64,000 nt of DNA from Mesorhizobium carmichaelinearum (GCF_900199455.1 NZ_FZQR01000022.1:21378-85377), one strand, 5' to 3'; shown: positions 8,348-16,207, numbered from the stretch's first letter. Numbers and translations are program-made. The notes: generated by a model not told the origin, from the letters alone.

Positions 8348-8662
8348 ATGGAAAATAATCCGCGCTATGACGGAAAGCCGTTGCTTAAACTCTTGGAATT
8401 CTATGTTCTATGGGTAATTGGGGAGTTGCCGGAAGAAGTGGATAAATCCTTGAAGGCGATAGCTCCCAAACTGCACGCTCTCTACGGTGGCGATGGACAC
8501 TGGCAAGGTGCAATTGCCGCATCGGTTCATTTTTCCGAGGAAATACCGGCCGAAATCCGGGGGCTATGGGCAAGAAACCTCGAAATCGCTCGGGACAACA
8601 ACGTAACGCTTTCGCTTCAGAAATTTTCCGAGATGTTCGTCGATGAAAATTTCGATAATTGA
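8348..8662 (+). CDS. Putative immunity protein 3
   Basis: A clear ribosome site (ATAGGAGA) precedes the ATG, and only eight bases separate this gene from the previous one, so the two are co-transcribed. The product has 104 residues, is helical and acidic, and carries KPLLKLLEFYVLWVIGELP near the start and LSLQKFSEMFVDENF at the end. I recall short proteins of this layout (K-P-L-L-x-L-L-E-x-Y-V-L-W ... F-A-E-M-F-V-D) beside polymorphic toxins but cannot give a family name. The hydrophobic stretch at residues 11-30 is broken by charges and is probably a buried helix. An immunity role is inferred from context. Confidence 0.5.
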   Translation: MENNPRYDGKPLLKLLEFYVLWVIGELPEEVDKSLKAIAPKLHALYGGDGHWQGAIAASVHFSEEIPAEIRGLWARNLEIARDNNVTLSLQKFSEMFVDENFDN

Positions 8663-8716
8663 ATGCTCTTTTCTGGCCGATTTGGTGCGAGGCGTCAACG
8701 AATTACGGTGACGGTG

Positions 8717-8894
8717 AATTACGGTGACAGTGCTGGACTGCACCCCATGGGTCATCCTCCAGGATAACCTGTCACAGAAATTGCCGTGTCTCACCCATGG
8801 GGTGCAGTCCAGTCCATTTTAATCAATCGTCCCCAATATCGCTGGAGTGAACCACCGGGCGGAGATATGGGGGAATAGTGCACTGTCACCGTAA
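8717..8894. mobile_element. MITE-like element, long copy with internal hairpin
   Basis: Inverted ends TTACGGTGACAGTG (8719-8732) and CACTGTCACCGTAA (8881-8894) bound 178 bases. The right half (8814-8894) repeats the interior of the short copy at 7921-8016 with few differences. The left half contains a perfect 20-base inverted repeat, 8733-8752 with 8793-8812, around a 40-base loop. An additional end fragment AATTACGGTGAC lies just outside at 8701-8712, as if a second copy had been partly lost. No gene is inside. Confidence 0.7.
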
Positions 8895-9046
8895 GCATCA
8901 CCTGGTGACTCAGGCGAGACGCCAGTCGAGGCACGAGCGCTTTCAGGACGAGAAAACCGGAAATAAACGATAGCGGCTGGCCAAGTTGGCTGGCGCGCCC
9001 GTTCCGTCCACCCATTGCCAGCCCGCCAACTGATCCGAAAATCCTC

Positions 9047-9072
9047 AAGCCTCGCTTTCGCGGGGCTTTTTT
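9047..9072 (+). terminator. Rho-independent terminator before the tailspike gene
   Basis: A stem AAGCCTCG/CGGGGCTT with loop CTTTCG is followed by a T run that ends two bases before an out-of-frame ATG. It separates the small AT-rich genes from the tailspike transcription unit. Confidence 0.75.
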
Positions 9073-9087
9073 CATGGAGCAAGCCTT

Positions 9088-11268
9088 ATGGCCCGACCTG
9101 CAACTGCCGCCGTTCGCCTGTTGACCGGTGAGCGAGAACCCGTGCGCCTGGCGACCACGGCCAATATCACTCTATCTGGCCTCCAGACGATTGACGGCGT
9201 GCTGACGGAAGTCGGTGACCGCGTGCTGGTCAAGAACCAGACGAACGCCACCCAAAACGGCATTTACACCGCAAGCACAGGGGCTTGGTTCCGTGCCGCC
9301 GACGCGCGGACCTCGCGCACGATGCAGAAGGGCACCACGGTCCACACCCAGGCCGGATCGACCAATGCCGCCAAGGTTTTTTCATTCCAGACCGATGAGC
9401 CGGTGATCGGCACCGACAACATCACGCTGTCGCTCTATTTGTCCGACAACGCGTTGGGCGATGCGCAGGCGGCGGCGACGGCCGCGGCCGGCAGTGCTTC
9501 CGCCGCCGCCGGATCGGCCACTGCCGCATCGACCAGTGCGACCAACGCCGCGACCTCCGCAACGAATGCCGGCAACTCGGCCACCGCCGCGTCGGGCTCG
9601 GCCTCCGCAGCCGCCACCAGCGCGACGAACGCCGGCAATGCGGCCACGGCGGCGGCTGGCTCGGCATCGAGCGCGGCGACATCGGCGACCAATGCGGGGA
9701 ATTCAGCGACCGCCGCCGCCGGCTCGGCTTCGGCCGCGGCCGGGTCGGCGGCTACGATCAACCTTCCGGCGCCGGTCGCCAACACCTTCCTTAAGCGGAA
9801 TGCCGGCAATACGGCCTATGTGCCCACAGCCGCAATCGATGGTGCCGACGTGTCTTACACACAAGGTGGGACAAGTTCGTTGGCGCGTACAATGCAGGAT
9901 CGCGCCCGGGAGAGGGTATCTGTTCTCGATTTCACAGGCGTTGATCCTACGGGCGTTTCAGACAGCCGTGCCGGCATCGTCGCGGCTGACACCGCTGCAG
10001 CAGCTTTGGGCAAAGCTCTCTATTTCCCAAAGGGCAATTATCTGGTCTCTGCCGCGATCACACCGTCGTCGTTTGCTTGCTGGCTCGGAGAAAGCAAAGC
10101 CAAGGTCACACTCACCACGACCTCGGCAACTGCCGATCTTCTGACTGTTTCGAACGGCTCGTTCACTCTGGATCGGATTTCCTTCGGGACTAACATCACC
10201 CGAACGGCGGGCAGCTATATCAATATTTCGGCCAACGTCGTTTCGATTACAAACTTCAATATGACCGGAACATTTCAGGGGATCTTTCTCTCGGCGGCTG
10301 TTTCAACAATTTTCGTGGCCAACGGTAACATCAGCACAGCTAACGTCTCTAGCATCGGTATCCGGCTCCATGGCGGTGTTGCAGTTGAGATCGCTAATAT
10401 GATCGTGGTGTGGAACGGTGTGGCCCATCCATTTGCCTGTCTCTATATCGACAACGGAGGGGACTACAGCTTCACCAATTGTCAGTTCCTCGCTGGGACC
10501 AATGGCGCGCAAATCACGCCGGCGGCCGGCCAATCCGTGGCCTATTGCCGCTTCACCAATTGCTGGTTCGATACCTCTTTGGGCGCGGGTCTTTCCATTA
10601 CCCCCACGAGCACGGGCACGATTACGAGTTGCGATTTCGTACAATGCTGGTTCAGCACTTCAGGAACTCACGGAGTGCAGATGGCGCCTGGCGCAAGCGC
10701 CTCGGTGACAAATGTCAATTTTGCAAACTGCTTTATGCTTAACAATGGTTCGAGCGGGGTTACACTCACTGGTGCAGTGATCTCTGATTGTAGCTTCGTC
10801 AACAACACCATCAACGGCCCGGGTGCTGCTGCCGGGTTTTCATTGAATTCTGGTGTGGTTCGCGCACGCCTTCAAGGCAATCGCCTTGGTGGTCTGTTGT
10901 ATGGCATTTTCTCGGATGGCACGCCGACAGACGCGATGATTTACGACAACTCGTTTGTGGGCTGTACGAACAAGATAGCTGGAGCTTGGCTAGGCAGCAC
11001 GCGCATCGAACGAAATGCGGGCTACAACCCGGTTGGCGCGGCAGGCATCACACCAGGAGCTTCCCCCTACACCTATACGGCTGGCGCGTCACCGGAGACA
11101 GTTTACACTTCCGCGACCACATCAATCACAGCGGCCACCCAAGGTGGCGTATCGATACTGCCGGCCGCGCTGGGCGCCAATGTCCCCCTTTGTATTCAGC
11201 TTGAACCAAACGAGGCGGTCGCGATCACCTATACCGGCACGTTGACCGCCAGGAAGATGGTACATTAG
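9088..11268 (+). CDS. Tail fibre/tailspike with parallel beta-helix
   Basis: The 726-residue protein has three parts. Residues 1-120 hold a repeated tail-fibre attachment motif (LSGLQTIDGVLTEVGDRVLVKNQT, NGIYTA). Residues about 125-222 are low-complexity Ala/Ser/Thr/Asn repeats (ATSATNAGNSATAAAGSAS), as found in trimeric fibre shafts. From about 270, after VSVLDFTGVDPTGVSDS, the chain becomes a beta-helix resembling pectate-lyase-type tailspikes, with many short N-, T- and G-rich turns. The VLDFTGVDPTGVSDS motif is a common marker of such spikes. It would bind or cleave the host surface polysaccharide. Ribosome site: GGAGC before ATG 9088. Confidence 0.8.
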   Translation: MARPATAAVRLLTGEREPVRLATTANITLSGLQTIDGVLTEVGDRVLVKNQTNATQNGIYTASTGAWFRAADARTSRTMQKGTTVHTQAGSTNAAKVFSFQTDEPVIGTDNITLSLYLSDNALGDAQAAATAAAGSASAAAGSATAASTSATNAATSATNAGNSATAASGSASAAATSATNAGNAATAAAGSASSAATSATNAGNSATAAAGSASAAAGSAATINLPAPVANTFLKRNAGNTAYVPTAAIDGADVSYTQGGTSSLARTMQDRARERVSVLDFTGVDPTGVSDSRAGIVAADTAAAALGKALYFPKGNYLVSAAITPSSFACWLGESKAKVTLTTTSATADLLTVSNGSFTLDRISFGTNITRTAGSYINISANVVSITNFNMTGTFQGIFLSAAVSTIFVANGNISTANVSSIGIRLHGGVAVEIANMIVVWNGVAHPFACLYIDNGGDYSFTNCQFLAGTNGAQITPAAGQSVAYCRFTNCWFDTSLGAGLSITPTSTGTITSCDFVQCWFSTSGTHGVQMAPGASASVTNVNFANCFMLNNGSSGVTLTGAVISDCSFVNNTINGPGAAAGFSLNSGVVRARLQGNRLGGLLYGIFSDGTPTDAMIYDNSFVGCTNKIAGAWLGSTRIERNAGYNPVGAAGITPGASPYTYTAGASPETVYTSATTSITAATQGGVSILPAALGANVPLCIQLEPNEAVAITYTGTLTARKMVH

Positions 11269-11273
11269 CGTCT

Positions 11274-12542
11274 CTACGTTGCCACTTCGCGTAGCCAACG
11301 CGCGCTTTCGGCCTGTAAGCTAGCGTCCTTATCGAGATCAATCGGCCTGATGTCTGCTAGGGGCATTGACTTGGGGATCGGATCGCGCCGGGCTAGGTCG
11401 CGATCAATAGCAGAATGCACTATCTCGATGTGCGTGGCCCATTCCCGTACCTGTCGGGCGGTGTCGCGCCATGTTGGTAGTGAGATGCTTGCCGCTTCAG
11501 TCCAAAGTCTGCGGGCTTCGTCATTGTCCAGCATTTTTCTTGCCGCCGCTGCGATCCGATCGGGGCGTTTGGGCTCGATGCGAATTTGACCCAACGGTTG
11601 CAACCGTCTCGTGCTTGGCATGACGTCGCTCACGATTACGGGGATGCCGGCGTAAAGGCTTTCAACTGGCGGGATGCCATAACCTTCAAGAGTGCTGGCC
11701 AAAATGGTAGCGCGAGCGGTGGAAAGGATCTGTGCCAACTGTTCGTCTGAGGCGGCCGGATAGTGCGAGAACTGAGGATACCTCTCTTTAGCCGCCTCGA
11801 TCGCTGGTCCGAGGGATGCGTTACCGTGATCCACCAACTTGCCTACAAACACTAAGTCGACTTCGACGCCTTCGTCCCAGAGACCTTCGAAGGCCATCAG
11901 GACATCGCTTTGGCGCTTTCGCGCTTCGATCGATCCGAGGCATACGAAGGTTTTTCGGCTCGGGTGGAAGGTTTGTTTCTCAACGGAAAGGCCGTCGGCG
12001 CCAAGATGAAGGATTGGCAGTGGCCAGGGCCTTCGTAGCCGACCGGCAATCTCGTAGGCTTCCTTGGTCTCCTGGCTGATGTGAGCGGTGTAGGCCATCG
12101 AAAAGACCAGGTTGAAATACGGCTCGAATGGCGTCCTGTCAGTGATACCAAAGTCCCTGGGATGCATCCATGGGAAAAGGTCATAGACAATAGCGAAGGA
12201 GCGCGACGGGTGGCGCTCAATGCGCTTTTTATAGAACGCGCAACGTGCATGATCCCAGAACAACTCAGGGATCAGGACATAGGCTTCGTCGCCGATGAGA
12301 GTGCCTGGGGCCGCTGCTATCGATCTTGCCGCACGGTCTGCTTTTTCGGCAGTCGTTGCATTTGAATTGTCTAGGACAGCCGCCAAGGCTTCGGGTGTCA
12401 GGACCCGCAAATTGTTCGCCGCTTTGTCAAAATAGCATGCCGTCAACCCGTCCGTCCAATGGCGGAAAATGGCGCGAATAGTGCGCTGGATGCCGGTTCC
12501 GATAGGGTTTGAAACAAATTCGCTGATGTCGGCGTAGATCAT
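11274..12542 (-). CDS. GT4-family glycosyltransferase (phage-borne)
   Basis: The 422-residue protein starts MIYADISEFVSNPIGTGIQRTI, common in rhizobial and phage-borne GT4 proteins. The C-terminal Rossmann half contains FVCLGSIEARKRQ, ILASTLEGYGIPPVESLYAGIPVIVSD (the E-x7-E nucleotide-sugar site) and a final helical part. It would transfer a sugar from a nucleotide donor to a surface glycan in the cytoplasm. It runs opposite to the virion genes and ends five bases from the tailspike stop, so it has its own promoter in the 123-base gap it shares with the divergent sulfotransferase gene. The arrangement suggests lysogenic conversion of the surface receptor. Confidence 0.8.
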   Translation of the reverse strand: MIYADISEFVSNPIGTGIQRTIRAIFRHWTDGLTACYFDKAANNLRVLTPEALAAVLDNSNATTAEKADRAARSIAAAPGTLIGDEAYVLIPELFWDHARCAFYKKRIERHPSRSFAIVYDLFPWMHPRDFGITDRTPFEPYFNLVFSMAYTAHISQETKEAYEIAGRLRRPWPLPILHLGADGLSVEKQTFHPSRKTFVCLGSIEARKRQSDVLMAFEGLWDEGVEVDLVFVGKLVDHGNASLGPAIEAAKERYPQFSHYPAASDEQLAQILSTARATILASTLEGYGIPPVESLYAGIPVIVSDVMPSTRRLQPLGQIRIEPKRPDRIAAAARKMLDNDEARRLWTEAASISLPTWRDTARQVREWATHIEIVHSAIDRDLARRDPIPKSMPLADIRPIDLDKDASLQAESARWLREVAT

Positions 12543-12665
12543 GGTCCACGTTAAGCACGGCCGGCGCCACTCCGCAATTCAGATAAAGGCTTGGACCACT
12601 TCCGATAGCCGGTAGACACCTGTCACCTCGCAGGTTAGACCGAATCTATATGCGTTCGAGGGCTC

Positions 12666-13448
12666 ATGGTGGGAATGAGGTATGTCGCTGGCGTAAGCTG
12701 GCCACGGAGCGGCCATCATCTGATGGAGCGGCTTGTCCAAAATTATTTTGGTGAGAGCTTCAGGTATTGCTTCTTCTACCGAGACGATCCGGCCTGCTGC
12801 CACACCTTCCCGTGCACTCAGTCTGGTGTCAATTTCACAAAATACCATGACTTCGAACTGTCTGGACGTATTGTCGAGGGCGTTCCTTATTTGGTCCAAT
12901 ACCGCGCGCTTACGCCCGCCACAATCTCTGACTTCGAGCTCTATCTGCGAGACGACGGCGATGTAGGCGAGGACACCGTCGAAAGTTTCCGAGCCTTTGC
13001 TCGCTACAAAGCCGACGGCTGGGCAGCGTTCATGGCGAAGTGGGTGGACGCACAGTTCCCGACCGAGCGCCTTCTCGTGCGGTACGAGGATCTGGTCTCA
13101 GACGCTCACGGCGTCCTGCGTTCGACCATCCCGTTTTTTGCACCAGGCGAGGTGCTGGATGAAGAGCGTCTGGGCCATGTCATTGAAACCGAGCACCATG
13201 TGGACGTCAGCAAGCAAGACGGTGTAAAATGGCGCCTTAACGCTGGCGTTAAGGCGTTTCGGAAACCTGAGAGTTTCCGCTTCTATGACGCCAGCTTTTT
13301 CAGCGAGTTGGAGGCTTATGCCGACGAAAAGCGTTGGCAAATAGCAGCCGCTGAGGTGGCTGATGCGGCGCACAATTGGCGGCGTCCGTCTTCGGCAATT
13401 CAATTTTTGCGATCTTCGGCCTCGAGGTTGAGGCGCCTGATTTCGTAA
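12666..13448 (+). CDS. Sulfotransferase-like protein (phage-borne)
   Basis: The 260-residue product has VSWPRSGHHLMERLV at residues about 7-22, which matches the 5'-phosphosulfate-binding loop of PAPS-dependent sulfotransferases (P-R-S-G-x-x-x-L). LLVRYEDLVSDAHGVL at about 137-152 matches the R-Y-E-D-L motif that follows in the family. It should move sulfate from PAPS to a hydroxyl of a glycan or lipid. The start may be ATG 12666 or 12675. It is divergent from the glycosyltransferase gene and next to the tailspike, so modification of capsule, K-antigen or LPS is likely. Sulfated surface polysaccharides are known in rhizobia. Confidence 0.75.
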   Translation: MVGMRYVAGVSWPRSGHHLMERLVQNYFGESFRYCFFYRDDPACCHTFPCTQSGVNFTKYHDFELSGRIVEGVPYLVQYRALTPATISDFELYLRDDGDVGEDTVESFRAFARYKADGWAAFMAKWVDAQFPTERLLVRYEDLVSDAHGVLRSTIPFFAPGEVLDEERLGHVIETEHHVDVSKQDGVKWRLNAGVKAFRKPESFRFYDASFFSELEAYADEKRWQIAAAEVADAAHNWRRPSSAIQFLRSSASRLRRLIS

Positions 13449-13632
13449 GATTGCGACTCCACCCGCGACTAGCCCATCCTGACGCCAGCTCGCGTTCCCT
13501 AGGCTCATTCGCCAGAATCCGGGGCCTGACCTAGAGTCACCGGTCCCTACACAATCGCGGCATCAGCATCGCCCTGACTTCTCGGCGCTCCTTGGCCCCG
13601 ACCACAACCAACCCCATCCGAAAGGAACTCCC

Positions 13633-14166
13633 ATGGACCGCAACTTTGCGCGGGCGCTTGCGCTCGTCCTGAAATCCGAGGGCGGGTGGTCGGACAATCC
13701 GGCCGATCCCGGCGGCGCCACGATGAAGGGTGTGACGCTGGCGAATTTTCGCCGCTATGTGAAGGCCGATGCCAGCGAGGCCGATCTGAAGACGATCGGC
13801 GATGACCAGGTCGCGACCGTCTACCGGCGGTTTTATTGGGATGCCGTGCTCGGCGCCGAACTGCCGGATGGCGTCGACTATGCCGTGTTCGATTTCGCGG
13901 TGAACAGCGGACCGGGCAGGGCGGCCAAATATCTTCAGGCAAGCGTCGGCGTCCCGCAGGACGGGCGCATCGGTCCGGCTACACTCGCGGCGGCCAAGGC
14001 AAAACCGGCCGGCGTCGTCATCGACGAGCTTTGCGATGCACGGCTGGCGTTTCTCCGGCGATTGCCGACCTGGGCAACATTCGGGCGCGGCTGGTCCGAC
14101 CGCGTCAGGTCGGTGCGGGCTCAGGCCCTGATGATGTCGGCCCCGGCGACAGTGTCAGGCCGGTAA
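13633..14166 (+). CDS. Endolysin, glycoside hydrolase family 108
   Basis: The protein has 177 residues. The N-terminal GH108 catalytic domain shows SEGGWSDNPADPGGATMKGVT, where the Glu of EGG is the family's catalytic acid. The C-terminal half holds the PG-binding_3-type segment (GVPQDGRIGPATLAAAKA) and ends GRGWSDRVRSVRAQAL. It degrades peptidoglycan at lysis. The ribosome site GAAAGGAA precedes the ATG. After the stop the -1 frame continues with a Pro-rich linker and a membrane segment (see 14175-14378), so a longer, membrane-tethered form through frameshifting cannot be excluded. It heads the lysis cassette. Confidence 0.9.
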   Translation: MDRNFARALALVLKSEGGWSDNPADPGGATMKGVTLANFRRYVKADASEADLKTIGDDQVATVYRRFYWDAVLGAELPDGVDYAVFDFAVNSGPGRAAKYLQASVGVPQDGRIGPATLAAAKAKPAGVVIDELCDARLAFLRRLPTWATFGRGWSDRVRSVRAQALMMSAPATVSGR

Positions 14167-14174
14167 AGCCTGCG

Positions 14175-14378
14175 ATGCCCGAGCCGGTTCCGCGACCGGT
14201 CCAGCTGCCGCCCGAAGCTGAAACGCCCGCCGGCAATGCGCCCGTGCCGGCGTCGCCCGCACCGGGCGGCCCCGGGATTCCGGCTGCCGCCAAGACGGGC
14301 GCTGTCATCGCCGCTTGCCTGCTCCTCGTCTACGCCGCCTGGCACCACATTGCCGTCGCCCTGCAAGGGATCTTCTGA
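14175..14378 (+). CDS. Small Pro-rich membrane protein of the lysis cassette
   Basis: The 67-residue protein has a Pro/Ala-rich N-terminal half (PEPVPRPVQLPPEAETPA, PASPAPGGPGIPA) and one membrane segment near the C-terminus (AVIAACLLLVYAAW). No ribosome site stands out before ATG 14175, and the same frame stays open far upstream through the endolysin gene. It could be a separate holin or pinholin-like protein, or the C-terminal anchor of the endolysin joined by a -1 shift. It lies between endolysin and holin-like genes. I do not recognise a named family. Confidence 0.5.
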   Translation: MPEPVPRPVQLPPEAETPAGNAPVPASPAPGGPGIPAAAKTGAVIAACLLLVYAAWHHIAVALQGIF

Positions 14379-14380
14379 CC

Positions 14381-14581
14381 ATGGCCACCATCACCCAACC
14401 GACTATCCGCCCGACCAACAAGCTGACGGCCGCGACCATCGCCGCCGCGGTCGTGTCGGTCTCCGGCGTCTTCGTGCGCAACATCTGGCCGTCCTGGTAC
14501 GACGCCGAGACATGGGCGACGCTTTTGCCGATCGCCGTCTTCGCCATCGGCTATCTGGTCAAGGATGAGCCAAACCGATGA
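14381..14581 (+). CDS. Holin-like small membrane protein
   Basis: The 66-residue protein has two hydrophobic stretches, about residues 17-32 (TAATIAAAVVSVSGVF) and 44-60 (TWATLLPIAVFAIGYLV), joined by a short polar turn and followed by a charged tail (KDEPNR). This is the shape of a two-segment holin. Its start is two bases after the preceding stop, and its stop overlaps the next start by four bases (ATGA), so the lysis genes are translationally coupled. By class it would open the inner membrane to release endolysin. Confidence 0.65.
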   Translation: MATITQPTIRPTNKLTAATIAAAVVSVSGVFVRNIWPSWYDAETWATLLPIAVFAIGYLVKDEPNR

Positions 14582-14817
14582 GCGCGCTTCTCACATTCCT
14601 GCTCGGCAATCCGACCCTTCTCGGCATTGGTGCGGCCGTCCTCGCGGCACTCGGCTGGGGTGTTCGCCAGCGGCTTGCCGGCGAACGCAGCGAGCGTGCC
14701 CGGCAGGCCGCCGCCGAGGCCACGGCGCACGACATCGCCGACCAGGTCCAGAACGATATCGGCGCGCTGCCGGCCGCCACCGCGCGAAAGGAGCTCAAAT
14801 CATGGGCAAGGGATTGA
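14578..14817 (+). CDS. i-spanin-like (Rz-type) protein
   Basis: The 79-residue protein has an N-terminal membrane anchor (LLTFLLGNPTLLGIGAAVLAALGWGV), then a charged helical periplasmic part (RLAGERSERARQAAAEATAHDIADQV) with coiled-coil character. That is the usual layout of an inner-membrane spanin. The small lipoprotein gene that follows begins in another frame 16 bases before this one ends, the arrangement typical of Rz/Rz1 pairs. Together they would fuse inner and outer membranes at the last step of lysis. Confidence 0.65.
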   Translation: MSALLTFLLGNPTLLGIGAAVLAALGWGVRQRLAGERSERARQAAAEATAHDIADQVQNDIGALPAATARKELKSWARD

Positions 14818-14996
14818 TGCTTGTGTCCGTCCTGGCCGCGATGGTCGGCTGCACGACCGCCAAGGGCGGGTTCTGCGCGGTGTCCAGCCCGCTGCGCCTG
14901 TCGGCTGCCGCGGTCGACGCGCTGTCGGACGCCGAGGTCAAGGCGCTGCTGGCGCACAACCGCAAGGGCGAAAAACTGTGCGGGTGGAAGCCATGA
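14802..14996 (+). CDS. o-spanin-like (Rz1-type) lipoprotein
   Basis: This 64-residue product starts MGKGLMLVSVLAAMVGC. The VLAAMVGC segment is a lipobox-like sequence that puts the lipidated Cys at residue 17. The mature part is short (about 48 residues) and ends EKLCGWKP. It overlaps the end of the i-spanin-like gene in a different frame. A small lipoprotein next to an anchored coiled-coil protein behind an endolysin fits an outer-membrane spanin. Rz1 proteins are usually Pro-rich, which this one is not, so the assignment rests on layout. Confidence 0.65.
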   Translation: MGKGLMLVSVLAAMVGCTTAKGGFCAVSSPLRLSAAAVDALSDAEVKALLAHNRKGEKLCGWKP

Positions 14997-15100
14997 CCGT
15001 CGTCGCACTTCCGCTGGACTCGGCCATGCTGCTTGGCGGGCTGGTCATTTTCGGTGCCGGATCGGTCTTCGGCTTCCTCATGGCGAGGGCGATGAAATGA
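14993..15100 (+). CDS. 35-residue single-span membrane protein
   Basis: The tiny ORF starts MTVVALPLDSAMLLGGLV and has one membrane segment (AMLLGGLVIFGAGSVFGFLMA) followed by RAMK. It overlaps the o-spanin-like stop (ATGA) and the next gene's start (ATGA), so it fits the coupled gene chain exactly. Such proteins are easily missed by gene callers. It could be an antiholin or holin accessory protein; that is inferred from position only. Confidence 0.5.
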   Translation: MTVVALPLDSAMLLGGLVIFGAGSVFGFLMARAMK

Positions 15101-15417
15101 TGCACGATGTCTTCGACCTGCTCGGCATCAAGGGACCGGTCGTCGTCGCCGGTCTGGCCGGCGGTGTCCTGCGCGCCTTGTCGCGGCACCGCTACAAGCT
15201 GCGCGAAATGGTGGCGTCGCCGATCTGCGGCGCGCTCGCCGCCGCCTATCTGACGCTGCCCGTGGTCCAGTATTCCCGCGCCACCGGCCTGCCGCTGGCC
15301 AATGACGACACGACGACGCTGGCGGCGGCGTTTCTCATCGGCGTCTGCGCGATGTGGATTTCGGATATTTTGTTCGAGGTGATCGTGCGGAAATTCAGGC
15401 CAGCGACGGAAGACTGA
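15097..15417 (+). CDS. Holin-like membrane protein
   Basis: The 106-residue protein has hydrophobic stretches at about residues 13-27 (GPVVVAGLAGGVLRA), 41-58 and 73-91 (TLAAAFLIGVCAMWISDILF), separated by charged loops (SRHRYKLRE), and ends IVRKFRPATED. The three-segment pattern with a charged tail suits a class I phage holin. It starts at ATG 15097 (a second ATG at 15100), overlapping the preceding stop. A diverged duplicate of its C-terminal third is encoded at 16318-16488. It is the last gene of the lysis chain. Confidence 0.6.
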   Translation: MMHDVFDLLGIKGPVVVAGLAGGVLRALSRHRYKLREMVASPICGALAAAYLTLPVVQYSRATGLPLANDDTTTLAAAFLIGVCAMWISDILFEVIVRKFRPATED

Positions 15418-15490
15418 AAGGCCGCAGAAGCGGGCGCGGCGCGAACGCGCCGATGGCCGTGGCGGCCCTTAGGCCCCGATATAGTGCCTC

Positions 15491-15697
15491 TCAATGGAAT
15501 CTGGTTTTGAAGACGCGAAAGACTTCGCACCAGAGGCGGAAATCGGCCAGTCGCCCGGCGAAGTGTGCCTCCATGGCACAGTAGGCCGCTGCGGTCTGCG
15601 CTTCCGGTCCATAGAGTTCGATTGCGGCAATCACTGCATCGTTAGGATCGGCAAAATCTGAAAGCCTCAGCGCCGCGCCATTGTCAGTCCGGAGCAT
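15491..15697 (-). CDS. Small hypothetical protein
   Basis: The 68-residue product begins MLRTDNGAALRLSDFADPNDAVIAAI and ends in an aromatic-rich helix (FRLWCEVFRVFKTRF). The start is chosen at 15697, preceded on the minus strand by AGAAGGTG; upstream extension gives a Cys/Arg-rich, shadow-like stretch. It lies just beyond the lysis genes on the opposite strand. The spacing of DAVIAAIELYGPEAQTAAAYCA suggests a helical bundle of the sort seen in short rhizobial hypothetical proteins, but I recognise no family. Confidence 0.5.
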   Translation of the reverse strand: MLRTDNGAALRLSDFADPNDAVIAAIELYGPEAQTAAAYCAMEAHFAGRLADFRLWCEVFRVFKTRFH

Positions 15698-16207
15698 CGA
15701 GCAACACCTTCTGTTCAGCGCCTTCATGCCGCATATGAGGCGCAAATTACGCCACCTGCGGCCCAGCGGCTTGGTTGCTAGAGGGGACTGGCAGCGGAAG
15801 GCCACCGGGCCTGACCGGCAGGGCCTTGAGGATGGCAGCGCCGACTGGCGAAGATGTATCACCCCTGCTCATCTCAGCGAAACATGCGAACGAAGGAAGG
15901 GCAAGGCGCGCTGGCTCCGGCCGGCGGGCTTTTCGTATTGGGGCACTTTCGCCCTCAGTCTGCCTTGTCGCGTCTTCGGAAGCCCCCCGCGCCTTTGTTG
16001 GGGCGGAATGGAGCGCCAATCGAATGATGCGCTGGCCTCCCGTATCGTTGCAAAATAGATGGCCGGCATCATTGGGGAACCGAACTGATATCGCTCTCCA
16101 GGCAACCATGTTTAGCCAAATCGCTCGTGGATCGCACGTCGCCGGCATTCGGAACTGAAACAGGCTTCGCAACTTCTATCTGAGCGAAGCTTAATGAGGC
16201 AGGCCTA
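15698..16207. other. Prophage-edge stretch without a convincing gene
   Basis: This 510-base stretch holds several overlapping open frames on both strands, none with a ribosome site, recognisable motif or natural amino-acid composition. I see no tRNA, repeat or attachment site. It may be decayed prophage-edge DNA. Confidence 0.5.

Noticed and set aside
9460..9755. GC-rich tandem repeats in the tailspike gene as a separate repeat locus
   Set aside because: They encode the Ala/Ser/Thr/Asn shaft of the fibre and keep the reading frame.
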